From NCBI RefSeq assembly GCF_900129495.1, contig NZ_FQVX01000003.1, positions 930,001-994,000 on the forward strand: a stretch of 64,000 nucleotides of DNA, read 5' to 3'. The position numbers were made by a program, and so were the translations under genes. The notes beneath the pieces were generated by a model. That model had not been told where the DNA came from, ran no database searches, and saw only the letters and a program-made list of their open reading frames with translations. The DNA is from Geodermatophilus nigrescens. Lineage in GTDB: Bacteria > Actinomycetota > Actinomycetes > Mycobacteriales > Geodermatophilaceae. This document shows positions 1-8,036 of this stretch, piece after piece (within the stretch, counting starts at the first letter, position 1; each line of letters begins with the position of its first letter).

Positions 1-1
1 C

Positions 2-184
2 GACGACGTCCCGGTCGTGGTCGGCGGGATCATCCCCGACAGCGACGCGCGCCGGCTGCGCGAGCAGGGCGTGGCCCGGGTGTTCACGCCCAAGGACTTC
101 GGGCTCACCGACATCATGGGCCAGGTCGTCGACGTCGTCCGCGAGGCGAACGGCCTCGACGAGCGGGTCCCCGCGCCCGCCTAG
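2..184 (+). CDS. B12-dependent acyl-CoA mutase, C-terminal cobalamin-binding end (partial)
   Basis: Only the last 60 codons are in the window. The residues VPVVVGGIIPDSDA followed by VARVFTPKDFG are typical of the C-terminal flavodoxin-like cobalamin-binding domain of methylmalonyl-CoA mutase-family enzymes, which move the acyl-CoA thioester group by a radical mechanism. Whether this is methylmalonyl-, ethylmalonyl- (MeaA) or isobutyryl-CoA mutase cannot be told from the fragment. ccr, an epimerase and meaB downstream favour one of the first two. Its TAG stop overlaps the stop of the convergent GAF-EAL gene in the palindrome CTAG. Confidence 0.8.
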   Translation, partial: DDVPVVVGGIIPDSDARRLREQGVARVFTPKDFGLTDIMGQVVDVVREANGLDERVPAPA

Positions 185-1395
185 GCGGTCTGCTCGTCGG
201 CCGCCCGGTCCAGCGGGGCCGGGCGGCCGAACAGGTGGCCCTGCCCCAGCCGGACGCCGCGGGCGAGCAGCGCGTCCCGCTCGGCGGCGGTCTCCACGCC
301 CTCGGCCACCAGCGCGGACCCGGTCTCGGCGGCGAAGGCCACCATCGCGGCGGTCATCGCCTGCCGGGCCGGGTCGGCGTCCACGCCGCTGACCAGCGCG
401 ATGTCGAGCTTGATGGTGTCCGGGCGCAGCCGAAGGATGTGCCGCAGGCTCGCGTAGCCGGCGCCGGCGTCGTCGACGCTCAGCCGGATGCCCGCCCGTC
501 GCAGCGGCTCGACGGCGACCAGCACGGCCGGGTAGTCCTCGATCGGCGAGTGCTCGGTGACCTCCACCGTCAGCGGCGTGGCGGCGGCGCCCTCGACGAG
601 GGTGCGGCCCACGGCCGGCACGAGCAGCGCGTCGGGGGAGAGGTTGACCGCCAGGCGGGTGCCGGGCGGCAGCCGGTCGGCCAGCTCCAACGCCGAGCGC
701 ACCGCCAGCAGCTCCAGCTCCACGCCCAGCCCGACCGCCGCGGCGTCGGAGAACAGCGTCGCGGGGCCCTCCTCCCGGCCGGGGAAGCGGGCCAGCGCCT
801 CGTGCGCCACCACCCGGCCCGAGCGCATGTCCACGACCGGCTGCAGGTGGATCGTCACCGCCCGGCGGGTGAGGACGTCGACAACGCGGTCGCGCCGCGC
901 GGTGAGCTCGGCCTCGGCGAACTCCTCGGCGGCCAGCCGCTCGCCGATCAGGTCGGCCAGCATCTCCACCGTGCGCACCGCGGCGCCGTCGAGGTGCTCA
1001 CCGGCGTCGCGGCTGAGGCAGCAGAGCATCCCCAGCGGGCGCCGGTCGACGTCGCGGACCGGGGCGCCGACGTAGGAGCCGATGCCCAGCGCCTCGGTGA
1101 CCGCCAGGTCGCGGGTGACCGGGTTGCGGTCGGCCGCGGTCACCACGGGCGGCAGCTGGCCGGAGAGCACCCGCACGCAGAAGGACTCCTCCAGCGGCAG
1201 CGACATCCCCTCGCTCACGTTCATGGCGTCGAGCGCGCCGGTGGCCGAGGTGACCTCCTGCCGGCCCTCGGTGAACACCGACAGCCACGCGACGTCCATG
1301 TCGAGCCGGGTCCGGGCGAGGTCGAGCAGCCGGTGCACCCAGTCGTCGGAGGGAGCGGACGTCGGGGGAGCGGCGAGCGACCGGGGAGAGCCCAC
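181..1395 (-). CDS. GAF-EAL domain c-di-GMP phosphodiesterase
   Basis: The 404-residue protein has an N-terminal GAF-like sensor domain (about 18-155) and a C-terminal EAL domain (about 165-395). EAL domains hydrolyse the second messenger c-di-GMP to pGpG. The catalytic set looks complete: HEAL near residue 200, the Asn of NLSPDALL, the Glu of EVTEH, the pair in DDAGAGYAS, the Lys of TIKLD, the Glu of AEGVE and the Gln of GQGHLFG, so activity is likely. There is no GGDEF domain and no membrane segment, so it is probably a cytosolic sensor. The GTG start has CAGGAT 6 nt upstream, which suggests a leaderless mRNA. The ligand of the GAF domain is unknown. Confidence 0.88.
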   Translation of the reverse strand: MGSPRSLAAPPTSAPSDDWVHRLLDLARTRLDMDVAWLSVFTEGRQEVTSATGALDAMNVSEGMSLPLEESFCVRVLSGQLPPVVTAADRNPVTRDLAVTEALGIGSYVGAPVRDVDRRPLGMLCCLSRDAGEHLDGAAVRTVEMLADLIGERLAAEEFAEAELTARRDRVVDVLTRRAVTIHLQPVVDMRSGRVVAHEALARFPGREEGPATLFSDAAAVGLGVELELLAVRSALELADRLPPGTRLAVNLSPDALLVPAVGRTLVEGAAATPLTVEVTEHSPIEDYPAVLVAVEPLRRAGIRLSVDDAGAGYASLRHILRLRPDTIKLDIALVSGVDADPARQAMTAAMVAFAAETGSALVAEGVETAAERDALLARGVRLGQGHLFGRPAPLDRAADEQTA

Positions 1396-1455
1396 CCCGG
1401 CATCCTGACGGTTGGGAGAGCGCTTGCCCAGCGGTGGCGGAACGGCGTCGGACGG

Positions 1456-2178
1456 CTACCGGCGCGGGCCGAAGCGGACGTCGACGCCCGGGGAGAACAG
1501 CACGCTGTCCGGCGGGCCGCCGACCCCCGGCAACCCGGCGGCGGCCAGCAGGTCGCCGTCCCAGGTCAGCAGCTCGGCGCGGTGCAGCGGCCAGGCCGGG
1601 TGCTCGTTGGGCCAGTAGCGGGTGCGGCCGAGCGTCGTCTGGTGCAGCCCCCACCGGCCGGTGAGGAACCGCTCGAGCGGGCCGGGCGCGGCCAGCCGCT
1701 CGCCCACCCGCAGCTCCACCCGCCCGCCGGCGCCGCGGGGGCCGGGCCAGCGGCGGCGCGAGGTGTAGGTGAGCCGGTCGCCGTCGCGGGCGAACCGCAT
1801 CCGCGACCACAGGTAGGGCAGTCCGGCGGCCCGGGCGACCAGCACCGGCAGCAGCCGGTCGGCGTCGAGGGACCGGAAGACGACGCCGCGGCGGCCCTGC
1901 GCGTCGACGGAGTACAGCCGCACGTTGGTCTCGAGGAACGAGCCGACCCACGGCAGGCCGGGGGAGCCCAGGACGCCGATGCGCCGCATCCGGAACGGCA
2001 CGAGGCCCACCCAGCTCGCGCCGTCGTGCACGTCGGGCTCGGTGCCGGCGGGCAGCAGCGGCGCGACGACGGCGGGGTCGACCGCCCAGTGCACGAACGC
2101 GACGTCGCGCCAGCCCTGCGTGAACAGCGTCCGGCCGGCGGCGCGCGGCGCGGTGTCGGTGACCTCCTCGGGCTGCAC
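1456..2178 (-). CDS. DUF2071 (YqjF-like) family protein
   Basis: This 240-residue protein matches the DUF2071 family, which has an acetoacetate-decarboxylase-like fold and no established reaction. Family hallmarks are the N-terminal WRDVAFVHWAVDP, the LLPAGTEPDVHDG segment, SWVGLVPFRM, FLETNVRLYSV and the late HPAWPLHRAEL. No signal peptide or membrane helix is seen. The only available start is GTG, with a GGAGG unusually close (1 nt) upstream, so the start is uncertain. It lies between the EAL gene and a divergent hydratase-like gene, and the context gives no functional clue. Confidence 0.75.
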   Translation of the reverse strand: MQPEEVTDTAPRAAGRTLFTQGWRDVAFVHWAVDPAVVAPLLPAGTEPDVHDGASWVGLVPFRMRRIGVLGSPGLPWVGSFLETNVRLYSVDAQGRRGVVFRSLDADRLLPVLVARAAGLPYLWSRMRFARDGDRLTYTSRRRWPGPRGAGGRVELRVGERLAAPGPLERFLTGRWGLHQTTLGRTRYWPNEHPAWPLHRAELLTWDGDLLAAAGLPGVGGPPDSVLFSPGVDVRFGPRR

Positions 2179-2237
2179 GCCTCCAGCCTCCCCAGCGGCG
2201 TTGCCCGCGGCGACCCCGCCGTGGTGAGGTCGGCCAC

Positions 2238-3011
2238 ATGACCGCTGAGGGTGCGCCCCGCGTCGAGCGGGACGGCGACGTCGTCCGCATCACCATGTGC
2301 CGGCCGCGGAGGCGCAACGCGCTGTCCCGCGACCACCTGGAGCAGTTGCTGGCCGCGGTGCGCGAGGTGGGGGAGGGCGACGCCGCCGGCATCGTGCTCG
2401 CGGGCGAGGGGCCGGTGTTCAGCGCGGGCCACGACTTCGCCGACGTCCTCGACGCCCCGCTGACCGACGTGCGCAGCCTGCTGGCGCTGTGCACCGAGCT
2501 CATGCAGGCGATCGAGCAGGTGCCGCAGGTCGTCGTCGCGCGGGTGCACGCGCTGGCCACCGCCGCCGGGTGCCAGCTGGTGGCCTCTTGCGACCTGGCC
2601 GTCGCCGCCGAGTCGGCCGGTTTCGCCGCGCCGGGCGGGAAGGGCGGCTGGTTCTGCCACACGCCGATGGTGCCGATCGCCCGCAACGTCGGCCGCAAGC
2701 GCGCGATGGAGCTGGCGCTCACCGGCGACGTCATCGACGCCCGCACCGCGCTGGACTGGGGCCTGGTCAACCGGGTGGTCCCCGACGACGAGCTGGACGC
2801 CGCCGTCGACGAGCTCGTGGCGCGGGCGACCCGCGGCTCGCGGGCCAGCAAGGCGTGGGGCAAGCGGACGATGTACGCCCAGCTCGACCGGCCCGAGCGC
2901 GACGCCTACGCCACGGCCGTCGAGGTCATGGCCGCGGCCAGCCAGCTCGACGGCGCCCGCGAGGGCATGGCCTCGTTCCTGGAGAAGCGGCCCGCGGTCT
3001 GGACCGACTGA
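2238..3011 (+). CDS. Enoyl-CoA hydratase/isomerase family protein
   Basis: The 257-residue crotonase-fold protein has the oxyanion-hole segment VFSAGHDFADV and a second one around TAAGCQLVASCDLA. The usual glutamates of true enoyl-CoA hydratases (as in GGGxELA) are not at the expected place, where AAGCQLVA is seen. It therefore resembles ECHDC3-like or other divergent crotonases, and its reaction on an acyl-CoA substrate cannot be assigned. The ATG start is preceded at leaderless spacing by TGAGGT, a poor -10. Nearby acyl-CoA genes (mutase upstream, 3HCDH downstream) support a role in acyl-CoA metabolism. Confidence 0.8.
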   Translation: MTAEGAPRVERDGDVVRITMCRPRRRNALSRDHLEQLLAAVREVGEGDAAGIVLAGEGPVFSAGHDFADVLDAPLTDVRSLLALCTELMQAIEQVPQVVVARVHALATAAGCQLVASCDLAVAAESAGFAAPGGKGGWFCHTPMVPIARNVGRKRAMELALTGDVIDARTALDWGLVNRVVPDDELDAAVDELVARATRGSRASKAWGKRTMYAQLDRPERDAYATAVEVMAAASQLDGAREGMASFLEKRPAVWTD

Positions 3012-3061
3012 TCGGGGGACCCTGCCGGGCCGCCCGCGGCCGCGTCGGATAGACAGTCCGC

Positions 3062-3592
3062 ATGTCCGAGGTGACGCGGTCCGACGCCGGCTGGCTCTCC
3101 CGCGAGGAGATGGACCTCGCGCGGGAGCGCCTGCCGATCCTGTACGTGGACGCCGTGCCGGTGCGGGTGGACGGCCAGGGCGTCGTCACCGCCGTCGGCC
3201 TGCTGCTGCGGATCGGCGAGGACGGGCAGGTGAAGCGGGCGCTGGTCTCGGGCCGGGTGCTGCACCACGAGCGGGTCCGCTCGGCGCTGCTGCGGCACCT
3301 GGAGAAGGACCTCGGCCCGCTCGCGCTGCCGCGCGTCCCCCCGGCACCGCAGCCCTTCACCATCGCGGAGTACTTCCCGACGCCGGGCGTGACGCCGTTC
3401 CACGACCCCCGCCAGCACGCCGTCTCGCTGGCCTACGTCGTGCCGGTCGAGGGCGACTGCGCGCCGCAGCAGGACGCGCTGGAGCTCACCTGGTTCACCC
3501 CGGACGAGGTGCGCGGGTCGACCGTGCTGGCCGAGCTGGCCGGCGGGCAGGGCACGCTGCTCCTGCAGGCGCTGGCCCACCTCGGCGTCTGA
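3062..3592 (+). CDS. Nudix-like hydrolase family protein (DUF4916 type)
   Basis: The 176-residue protein resembles the actinobacterial Nudix-related DUF4916 family. It opens with GWLSREEMDLAR, continues with LPILYVDAVPVRVD, and keeps a Nudix-like strand pattern to the end. The region expected to hold the Nudix box (around HHERVRSALLRHLEKDLG) lacks the canonical REUXEE residues, so pyrophosphohydrolase activity is doubtful. TAGACA lies 6 nt before the ATG, a near-match to a leaderless -10. The stop is 9 bp from the convergent lipoprotein gene. Confidence 0.7.
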   Translation: MSEVTRSDAGWLSREEMDLARERLPILYVDAVPVRVDGQGVVTAVGLLLRIGEDGQVKRALVSGRVLHHERVRSALLRHLEKDLGPLALPRVPPAPQPFTIAEYFPTPGVTPFHDPRQHAVSLAYVVPVEGDCAPQQDALELTWFTPDEVRGSTVLAELAGGQGTLLLQALAHLGV

Positions 3593-3601
3593 GCCACCGG
3601 G

Positions 3602-4438
3602 TCAGCGCCCGAGGTCGGCGCAGCCCGTCTCGTGCGGGAGGACCGGCCGGAACGTGACCGACCAGCGGGCGCCGTCGGGCGTGACCCACGGCGTGAGGGC
3701 GTTCGCCGACGCGGCCGCGGCCAGCACGTCGGCGCCCTCGCGGCCGGTGGCGCTCACGCAGGTCAGGCCCGCGCCGAGCGGCGTCCCGGGCAGCTCCGGC
3801 CCGGGCCAGGCGACGTCGGGCTGCGGCAGCTCCGGGTCGCCGCCGGGATGCGGCTGCACCACGGCGGCGACGGTCTGCGGGACGTAGGGCTCGCTCGGCC
3901 CGGTCTGCGAGGTGAGCTCGTCGACCAGCCCGCGCAGCCGCGTGCGGGCCTCCGCCTGCTCCGGCGTCACCGAGTCGTCGGGCGTCTCGGACAGGGCGTA
4001 GACCTCCCGCACCGCCGTGCCGCCGCCGGTGACCAGGGTGAAACGGGTCGTCGGCGCGTCGGCCACCGGTGGGTCGCCGAGGTCGCCGGACTCCTCGACG
4101 CCGGCGTCGACGGCGGCCTGCACGAGGTCGCGGACGACGTCCTCGCCGACCTGCTGCACCTGCACGTTCGGCAGCGCCGGCGCCGGCCAGATCTCGATCT
4201 GCGGGCCCTGGGTGAGGATCCGCCCGTCGCCGTAGACGCTCACCACGGGCAGCCGGGCGGCGAGCTCGTCCGGCGTGGTGAAGCCGCCCGTGTGCGCCAC
4301 CTGCAGCACCAGCCCGGGCGGCAGCGGCGCCGGGTCGGGGGAGGGTGCCGCGGCGTCCCCGCCGCCCCCGGCACAGGCCGCGAGCGAGAGCGCCAGGGCG
4401 AGCAGGCCGGCCGCGCGGGCCGTCGACGTCGTCGTCAC
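3602..4438 (-). CDS. Secreted lipoprotein of unknown function
   Basis: The 278-residue protein starts with a short signal peptide ending in the lipobox LAAC ([12 protein letters not shown]), followed by a Gly/Pro-rich linker, so it should be a lipid-anchored extracytoplasmic protein. The rest is a soluble domain with no motif I recognise. Two cysteines near the C-terminus (LTCVSATG and ETGCADLG) could form a disulfide. I chose the GTG at 4438 because it places the signal peptide at the N-terminus; longer readings in this frame run through the divergent nucS gene. It ends 9 bp from the Nudix-like gene. Confidence 0.75.
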   Translation of the reverse strand: MTTTSTARAAGLLALALSLAACAGGGGDAAAPSPDPAPLPPGLVLQVAHTGGFTTPDELAARLPVVSVYGDGRILTQGPQIEIWPAPALPNVQVQQVGEDVVRDLVQAAVDAGVEESGDLGDPPVADAPTTRFTLVTGGGTAVREVYALSETPDDSVTPEQAEARTRLRGLVDELTSQTGPSEPYVPQTVAAVVQPHPGGDPELPQPDVAWPGPELPGTPLGAGLTCVSATGREGADVLAAAASANALTPWVTPDGARWSVTFRPVLPHETGCADLGR

Positions 4439-4490
4439 GGTCGTGCGACGCCCGACCCCGGCCGCGGGGTTCCCGTCGTGACCGGACCGG

Positions 4491-4496
4491 TACCGT
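4491..4496 (+). promoter_or_regulatory. Putative leaderless -10 of nucS (TACCGT)
   Basis: TACCGT ends 8 nt before the GTG chosen for nucS. This matches the TANNNT spacing seen before several other first genes of transcription units here. Inferred from sequence only. Confidence 0.45.
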
Positions 4497-4504
4497 CGGC
4501 GCCC

Positions 4505-5188
4505 GTGCGCCTGGTCATCGCCCGTTGCTCGGTCGACTACATCGGGCGGCTGACCGCCCACCTGCCCCTCGCCACCCGGCTGCTGCTGGTGAAGGCCGAC
4601 GGCTCGGTGTCGGTGCACGCCGACGACCGCGCCTACAAGCCGCTCAACTGGATGACCCCGCCCTGCACCCTCAAGGACGAGCTCGTCGACACCCCCGACG
4701 GCCGGGCCGGCACCTGGACGGTCACCAACAAGGCCGGGGAGCAGCTGGTCATCACGATCGAGGCGGTCGAGCACGACAGCTCGCACGAGCTCGGCGTGGA
4801 CCCGGGCCTGCAGAAGGACGGCGTCGAGGCGGAGCTCCAGCGGCTGCTCGCGCTGCACGTGGAGACCTTCGGCGCCGGCTGGACGCTGGTGCGCCGGGAG
4901 TACCCGACGGCGATCGGCCCGGTCGACCTGCTCTGCCGGGACGCCGACGGCCGCACGGTGGCGGTGGAGATCAAGCGGCGCGGGGAGATCGACGGCGTCG
5001 AGCAGCTCACCCGCTACCTGGAGCTGCTCAACCGCGACCCGCTGCTCGCGCCGGTCAAGGGCGTGTTCGCCGCGCAGGAGATCAAGCCGCAGGCGCGGGT
5101 GCTGGCCGGCGACCGCGGCATCGACTGCGTGACCGTCGACTACGCCGTCCTCAAGGGCACCGACGACCCGACGCAGCGCCTGTTCTGA
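4505..5188 (+). CDS. nucS: Mismatch-specific endonuclease NucS
   Basis: NucS (EndoMS) makes double-strand cuts at DNA mismatches and is the core of non-canonical mismatch repair in Actinobacteria that lack MutS/MutL. The 227-residue protein has the family N-terminal domain ([26 protein letters not shown]) and a C-terminal RecB-like nuclease domain with the D...ExK pattern in [12 protein letters not shown] and VAVEIKRRG. The C-terminal QRLF fits the clamp-binding motif reported for NucS. The GTG at 4505 gives the usual length and follows TACCGT by 8 nt, so the mRNA may be leaderless. The next gene (3HCDH) has its own promoter region. Confidence 0.95.
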   Translation: MRLVIARCSVDYIGRLTAHLPLATRLLLVKADGSVSVHADDRAYKPLNWMTPPCTLKDELVDTPDGRAGTWTVTNKAGEQLVITIEAVEHDSSHELGVDPGLQKDGVEAELQRLLALHVETFGAGWTLVRREYPTAIGPVDLLCRDADGRTVAVEIKRRGEIDGVEQLTRYLELLNRDPLLAPVKGVFAAQEIKPQARVLAGDRGIDCVTVDYAVLKGTDDPTQRLF

Positions 5189-5190
5189 GC

Positions 5191-5206
5191 CCTACCCAGG
5201 GGTAAC
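5191..5206. promoter_or_regulatory. Variant GTTACC-N4-GGTAAC operator upstream of 3HCDH
   Basis: CCTACC-CAGG-GGTAAC matches 10 of 12 defined positions of the palindrome found perfectly before ccr and nearly perfectly before etfB. The right half is intact and the left half has two changes. It starts just after the nucS stop and lies about 60 bp before the dehydrogenase start. It would be the weakest of the three sites. Confidence 0.5.
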
Positions 5207-5264
5207 CGCCGCCGTCCCGGGTGGGAGACTGCCCCGGTCGGAACGGGTACGGAGGGATGGCAGC

Positions 5265-7046
5265 GTGGCCAGAGAACTGACCGAGGTCGGCGTGGTGGGG
5301 CTCGGCACCATGGGTGCGGGCATCGCCGAGGTCCTGGCCCGCGCGGGCCTGTCGGTGACCGCCGTGGAGATCAGCGAGGACGCACTCGGCCGCGGCCGCG
5401 GGCACGTCGAGCAGTCGACGGACAAGGCGGTCTCGCGCGGCAAGCTGGAGCCGGCGGAGCGCGACGCGATCCTCGGCCGCATCCGGTTCAGCACCTCGCT
5501 GGAGGACCTCGCCGCCGCCGAGCTGGTCGTCGAGGCCGTCCCGGAGCGGATGGAGCTCAAGACCGACCTGTTCGCGAAGCTCGACAAGATCTGCCCGCCG
5601 GACACCATCCTGGCCACGAACACCTCGAGCCTGTCGGTGACCGAGCTGTCGGTGGCCACCGGCCGCCCGAGCAAGGTCATCGGGATGCACTTCTTCAACC
5701 CGGCGCCGGTCATGAAGCTGGTCGAGGTGGTGCGCACGGTGGTCACCGAGCCCTCGGTCATCGAGGACGTCGAGGCCCTGGCCGCCCGCCTCGGCAAGGT
5801 CGACGTGACGATCGGCGACAAGGCCGGCTTCATCGCCAACGCCCTGCTGTTCGGCTACCTCAACCACGCGGTCTCCATGTACGAGAACCGCTACGCCAGC
5901 CGCGAGGACATCGACGCCGCCATGCGGCTGGGCTGCGGCCTGCCCATGGGCCCGCTCGCGCTCATGGACCTCATCGGCATCGACACCGCCTACGAGATCC
6001 TCGACACGATGTACAAGCAGTCGCGCGACCGGCTGCACGCCCCGAGCCCGGTGATCAAGCAGATGATGACCGCGGGCCTGCTGGGCCGGAAGTCCGGCCG
6101 CGGCTTCTACACCTACGCCGGCCGCGACTCCGCCGAGGTCGTCCCCGACGCCGCCACGCCGCCGGCCGGCGGCGCCGCCGAGGGCGCGCGCCCGGTCTCG
6201 CTGGTCGGCGTCGTCGGCTCGGGCACGATGGCCACCGGGATCATCGAGGTCGTCGCCAAGGGCGGCTACGACGTCGTCTTCCAGGCCCGCTCGCCGGAGA
6301 AGGTCGAGGCGGTCCGCACGGCGCTGGCCCGGTCGCTGGACAAGCAGGTGGCCCGCGGGCGCCTGGACGAGGCCGGCCGCGACGAGGTGCTCGGCCGGGT
6401 CCGCGGCACGACGTCGCTCGACGACCTCGCCGACCGCGACCTGGTGATCGAGGCCGTCGTCGAGTCGCTGCCGGTCAAGCAGGCGCTGTTCGCGGCGCTG
6501 GGGGAGATCGCCAAGCCGGGCGCGGTCCTCGCGACGACGACCTCGAGCCTGCCGGTCATCGAGTGCGCCAAGGCCAGCGAGCGCCCCGGCGACGTCGTCG
6601 GCCTGCACTTCTTCAACCCCGCCCCGGTGATGAAGCTCGTCGAGGTGGTCAGCACCATCGCCACCGCCCCCGACGTCGCGGCCACCGCGCACGCGGTCTG
6701 CGCGCAGCTGGGCAAGCACGCGGTCTCCTGCACCGACCGCGCCGGGTTCATCGTCAACGCGCTGCTGTTCCCCTACCTCAACGACGCGGTGAAGATGCTC
6801 GAGGCGCACTACGCGACCGCCGACGACATCGACGCCGCCATGAAGGTCGGCTGCGGCTACCCGATGGGTCCCTTCGAGCTGCTCGACGTCGTCGGCCTCG
6901 ACGTGTCGCTGGCGATCGAGCGGGAGCTCTACACCGAGTTCCGCGAGCCCGGCTTCGCGCCGGCGCCGCTGCTCGAGCACCTGGTCACCGCCGGGTACCT
7001 CGGCCGCAAGACCGGCCGCGGGTTCCGGGACCACTCCGGCCGCTGA
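5265..7046 (+). CDS. Tandem-fused 3-hydroxyacyl-CoA dehydrogenase
   Basis: The 593-residue protein is two complete 3-hydroxybutyryl/3-hydroxyacyl-CoA dehydrogenases in series; single-copy homologues have about 290 residues. Each half has a Rossmann motif (GLGTMGAGIAE, then GSGTMATGIIE), the catalytic-His segment HFFNPAPVMKLVEVV, the Asn segment AGFIANALLF or AGFIVNALLF, and the C-terminal helical domain. Both copies keep their key residues, so both may be active. The enzyme interconverts 3-hydroxyacyl-CoA and 3-ketoacyl-CoA with NAD(P). The GTG start has a GGAGGGA Shine-Dalgarno about 8 nt upstream. An acyl-CoA-type operator candidate lies upstream. Confidence 0.9.
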   Translation: MARELTEVGVVGLGTMGAGIAEVLARAGLSVTAVEISEDALGRGRGHVEQSTDKAVSRGKLEPAERDAILGRIRFSTSLEDLAAAELVVEAVPERMELKTDLFAKLDKICPPDTILATNTSSLSVTELSVATGRPSKVIGMHFFNPAPVMKLVEVVRTVVTEPSVIEDVEALAARLGKVDVTIGDKAGFIANALLFGYLNHAVSMYENRYASREDIDAAMRLGCGLPMGPLALMDLIGIDTAYEILDTMYKQSRDRLHAPSPVIKQMMTAGLLGRKSGRGFYTYAGRDSAEVVPDAATPPAGGAAEGARPVSLVGVVGSGTMATGIIEVVAKGGYDVVFQARSPEKVEAVRTALARSLDKQVARGRLDEAGRDEVLGRVRGTTSLDDLADRDLVIEAVVESLPVKQALFAALGEIAKPGAVLATTTSSLPVIECAKASERPGDVVGLHFFNPAPVMKLVEVVSTIATAPDVAATAHAVCAQLGKHAVSCTDRAGFIVNALLFPYLNDAVKMLEAHYATADDIDAAMKVGCGYPMGPFELLDVVGLDVSLAIERELYTEFREPGFAPAPLLEHLVTAGYLGRKTGRGFRDHSGR

Positions 7047-7050
7047 GGCC

Positions 7051-7362
7051 GTGCCGCGCCGGGGACGACGGAGCAGCGGGGGGCGGCCGGGGGGCCGCCC
7101 CCCGCTGTCGCGTCGCCCCGAGCCGGTCGAGGAGGCCAGCGACGGCGACTGGGTCGTCCGGCAGCTGAGCGGCGCCGCGAGCACCAAGGCCTACCGCTGC
7201 CCCGGCTGCGACCAGGAGATCCGGCCCGGCACGCCGCACGTGGTCACGTGGCCCGCCTACGCCCGCGACTCCGACCTCGAGCCGTGGGACACCGACTCCG
7301 CGGCCGACCTGCGCCGGCACTGGCACACCGCCTGCTGGCGGGCCCGCGACCGCCGCCGTTAG
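7051..7362 (+). CDS. Small zinc-ribbon-like actinobacterial protein
   Basis: The 103-residue protein has a basic, low-complexity N-terminus and a conserved core, KAYRCPGCDQEIRPGTPHVV, with a later RRHWHTACW. The CxxC pair and the H..C pair could bind one zinc ion. Similar short proteins are common in Actinobacteria, often labelled ATP/GTP-binding without evidence; I know of no tested function. It follows the 3HCDH gene by 4 bp, and the strong hairpin at 7075-7106 lies inside its first codons, so expression after the upstream gene may be limited. Its stop overlaps the convergent sortase stop. Confidence 0.7.
   Translation: MPRRGRRSSGGRPGGRPPLSRRPEPVEEASDGDWVVRQLSGAASTKAYRCPGCDQEIRPGTPHVVTWPAYARDSDLEPWDTDSAADLRRHWHTACWRARDRRR
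7075..7106 (+). terminator. GC-rich hairpin, candidate terminator of 3HCDH
   Basis: A perfect 14-bp inverted repeat with a GGGG loop starts 28 nt after the dehydrogenase stop. It has no T-tract. It overlaps the 5' codons of the next small gene. Confidence 0.5.
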
Positions 7363-8036
7363 ACGAGCCGCGCGAAGACCACCACGTTGTCCTCGTAGCT
7401 GCGCACCGAGCGGTCGAAGGCGCCGCCGCAGGTGACCAGCCGCAGCTGGGCGTCGGCGGTGGGGCCGTAGACCGCCTCGGTGGGGAAGGCGTCCTTCGGG
7501 TGCCGCTCGACGCCGGTGACGGTGAACCGGGCGGTCGTGCCGTCGGAGCGGTCGACGAGCACCTCGTCGCCGGGGGCGAGCTCGCGCAGCCGGAAGAACA
7601 CCGCGGGGCCCGCGGTCGAGTCGACGTGCCCGGCCACGACCGCGGGGCCGGTCTCGCCGGGCACCGGCCCGTCGGCGTACCAGCCGGCCAGCGCGAAGTC
7701 GGCGGGCGCCTCGAGCGCGCCGGCGCCGTCGAGGCCGAGGTCGACCAGCGCGCTGTCGACGCCGATCGCCGGCACCCGCACCCGGGTGGGCACCGCCGTC
7801 GTCGCGGGCGGCCGGGCGGCCAGCACCACCGGGCCGGCCGACGACGGGGCCGGCGACGGGGCCGACGACGGTTCCGCCGCGCCGGCCGGGGATGGCGACC
7901 CGGGCGCCAGCAGGACGGCCGCCCCGGCGGCCAGGGCGAGCACCCCGACGACGGCGCGCAGCAGCACCGCCCCCCGCCGGCGGGGTGCGCGGTGCCGCGC
8001 GCGGCGGGGGGCGGTGCGCTGCCGGGTGGAGGTCAC
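7359..8036 (-). CDS. Class F-type sortase
   Basis: Sortases are membrane transpeptidases that attach surface proteins to the cell wall. The 225-residue protein has an N-terminal membrane anchor (VVGVLALAAGAAVLLAPG), a Pro/Ser linker, and a sortase domain from about residue 85. The catalytic triad is visible: His in VAGHVDST, Cys in LRLVTCGG and Arg in FDRSVRSYEDN. It is translationally coupled (4-bp overlap, GTGA) to the upstream DUF4397 gene, so that exported protein is the obvious candidate substrate. The GTG at 8036 was chosen for this overlap and because it puts the membrane segment at the N-terminus. Confidence 0.88.
   Translation of the reverse strand: MTSTRQRTAPRRARHRAPRRRGAVLLRAVVGVLALAAGAAVLLAPGSPSPAGAAEPSSAPSPAPSSAGPVVLAARPPATTAVPTRVRVPAIGVDSALVDLGLDGAGALEAPADFALAGWYADGPVPGETGPAVVAGHVDSTAGPAVFFRLRELAPGDEVLVDRSDGTTARFTVTGVERHPKDAFPTEAVYGPTADAQLRLVTCGGAFDRSVRSYEDNVVVFARLV

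Noticed and set aside
998-2863. Long open frames antisense to real genes (also 235-2241, 21688-26298 and 31605-35414)
   Set aside because: They are GC-rich shadow frames: Arg/Ala/Gly/His-rich, without domains, and opposite genes with clear homology.
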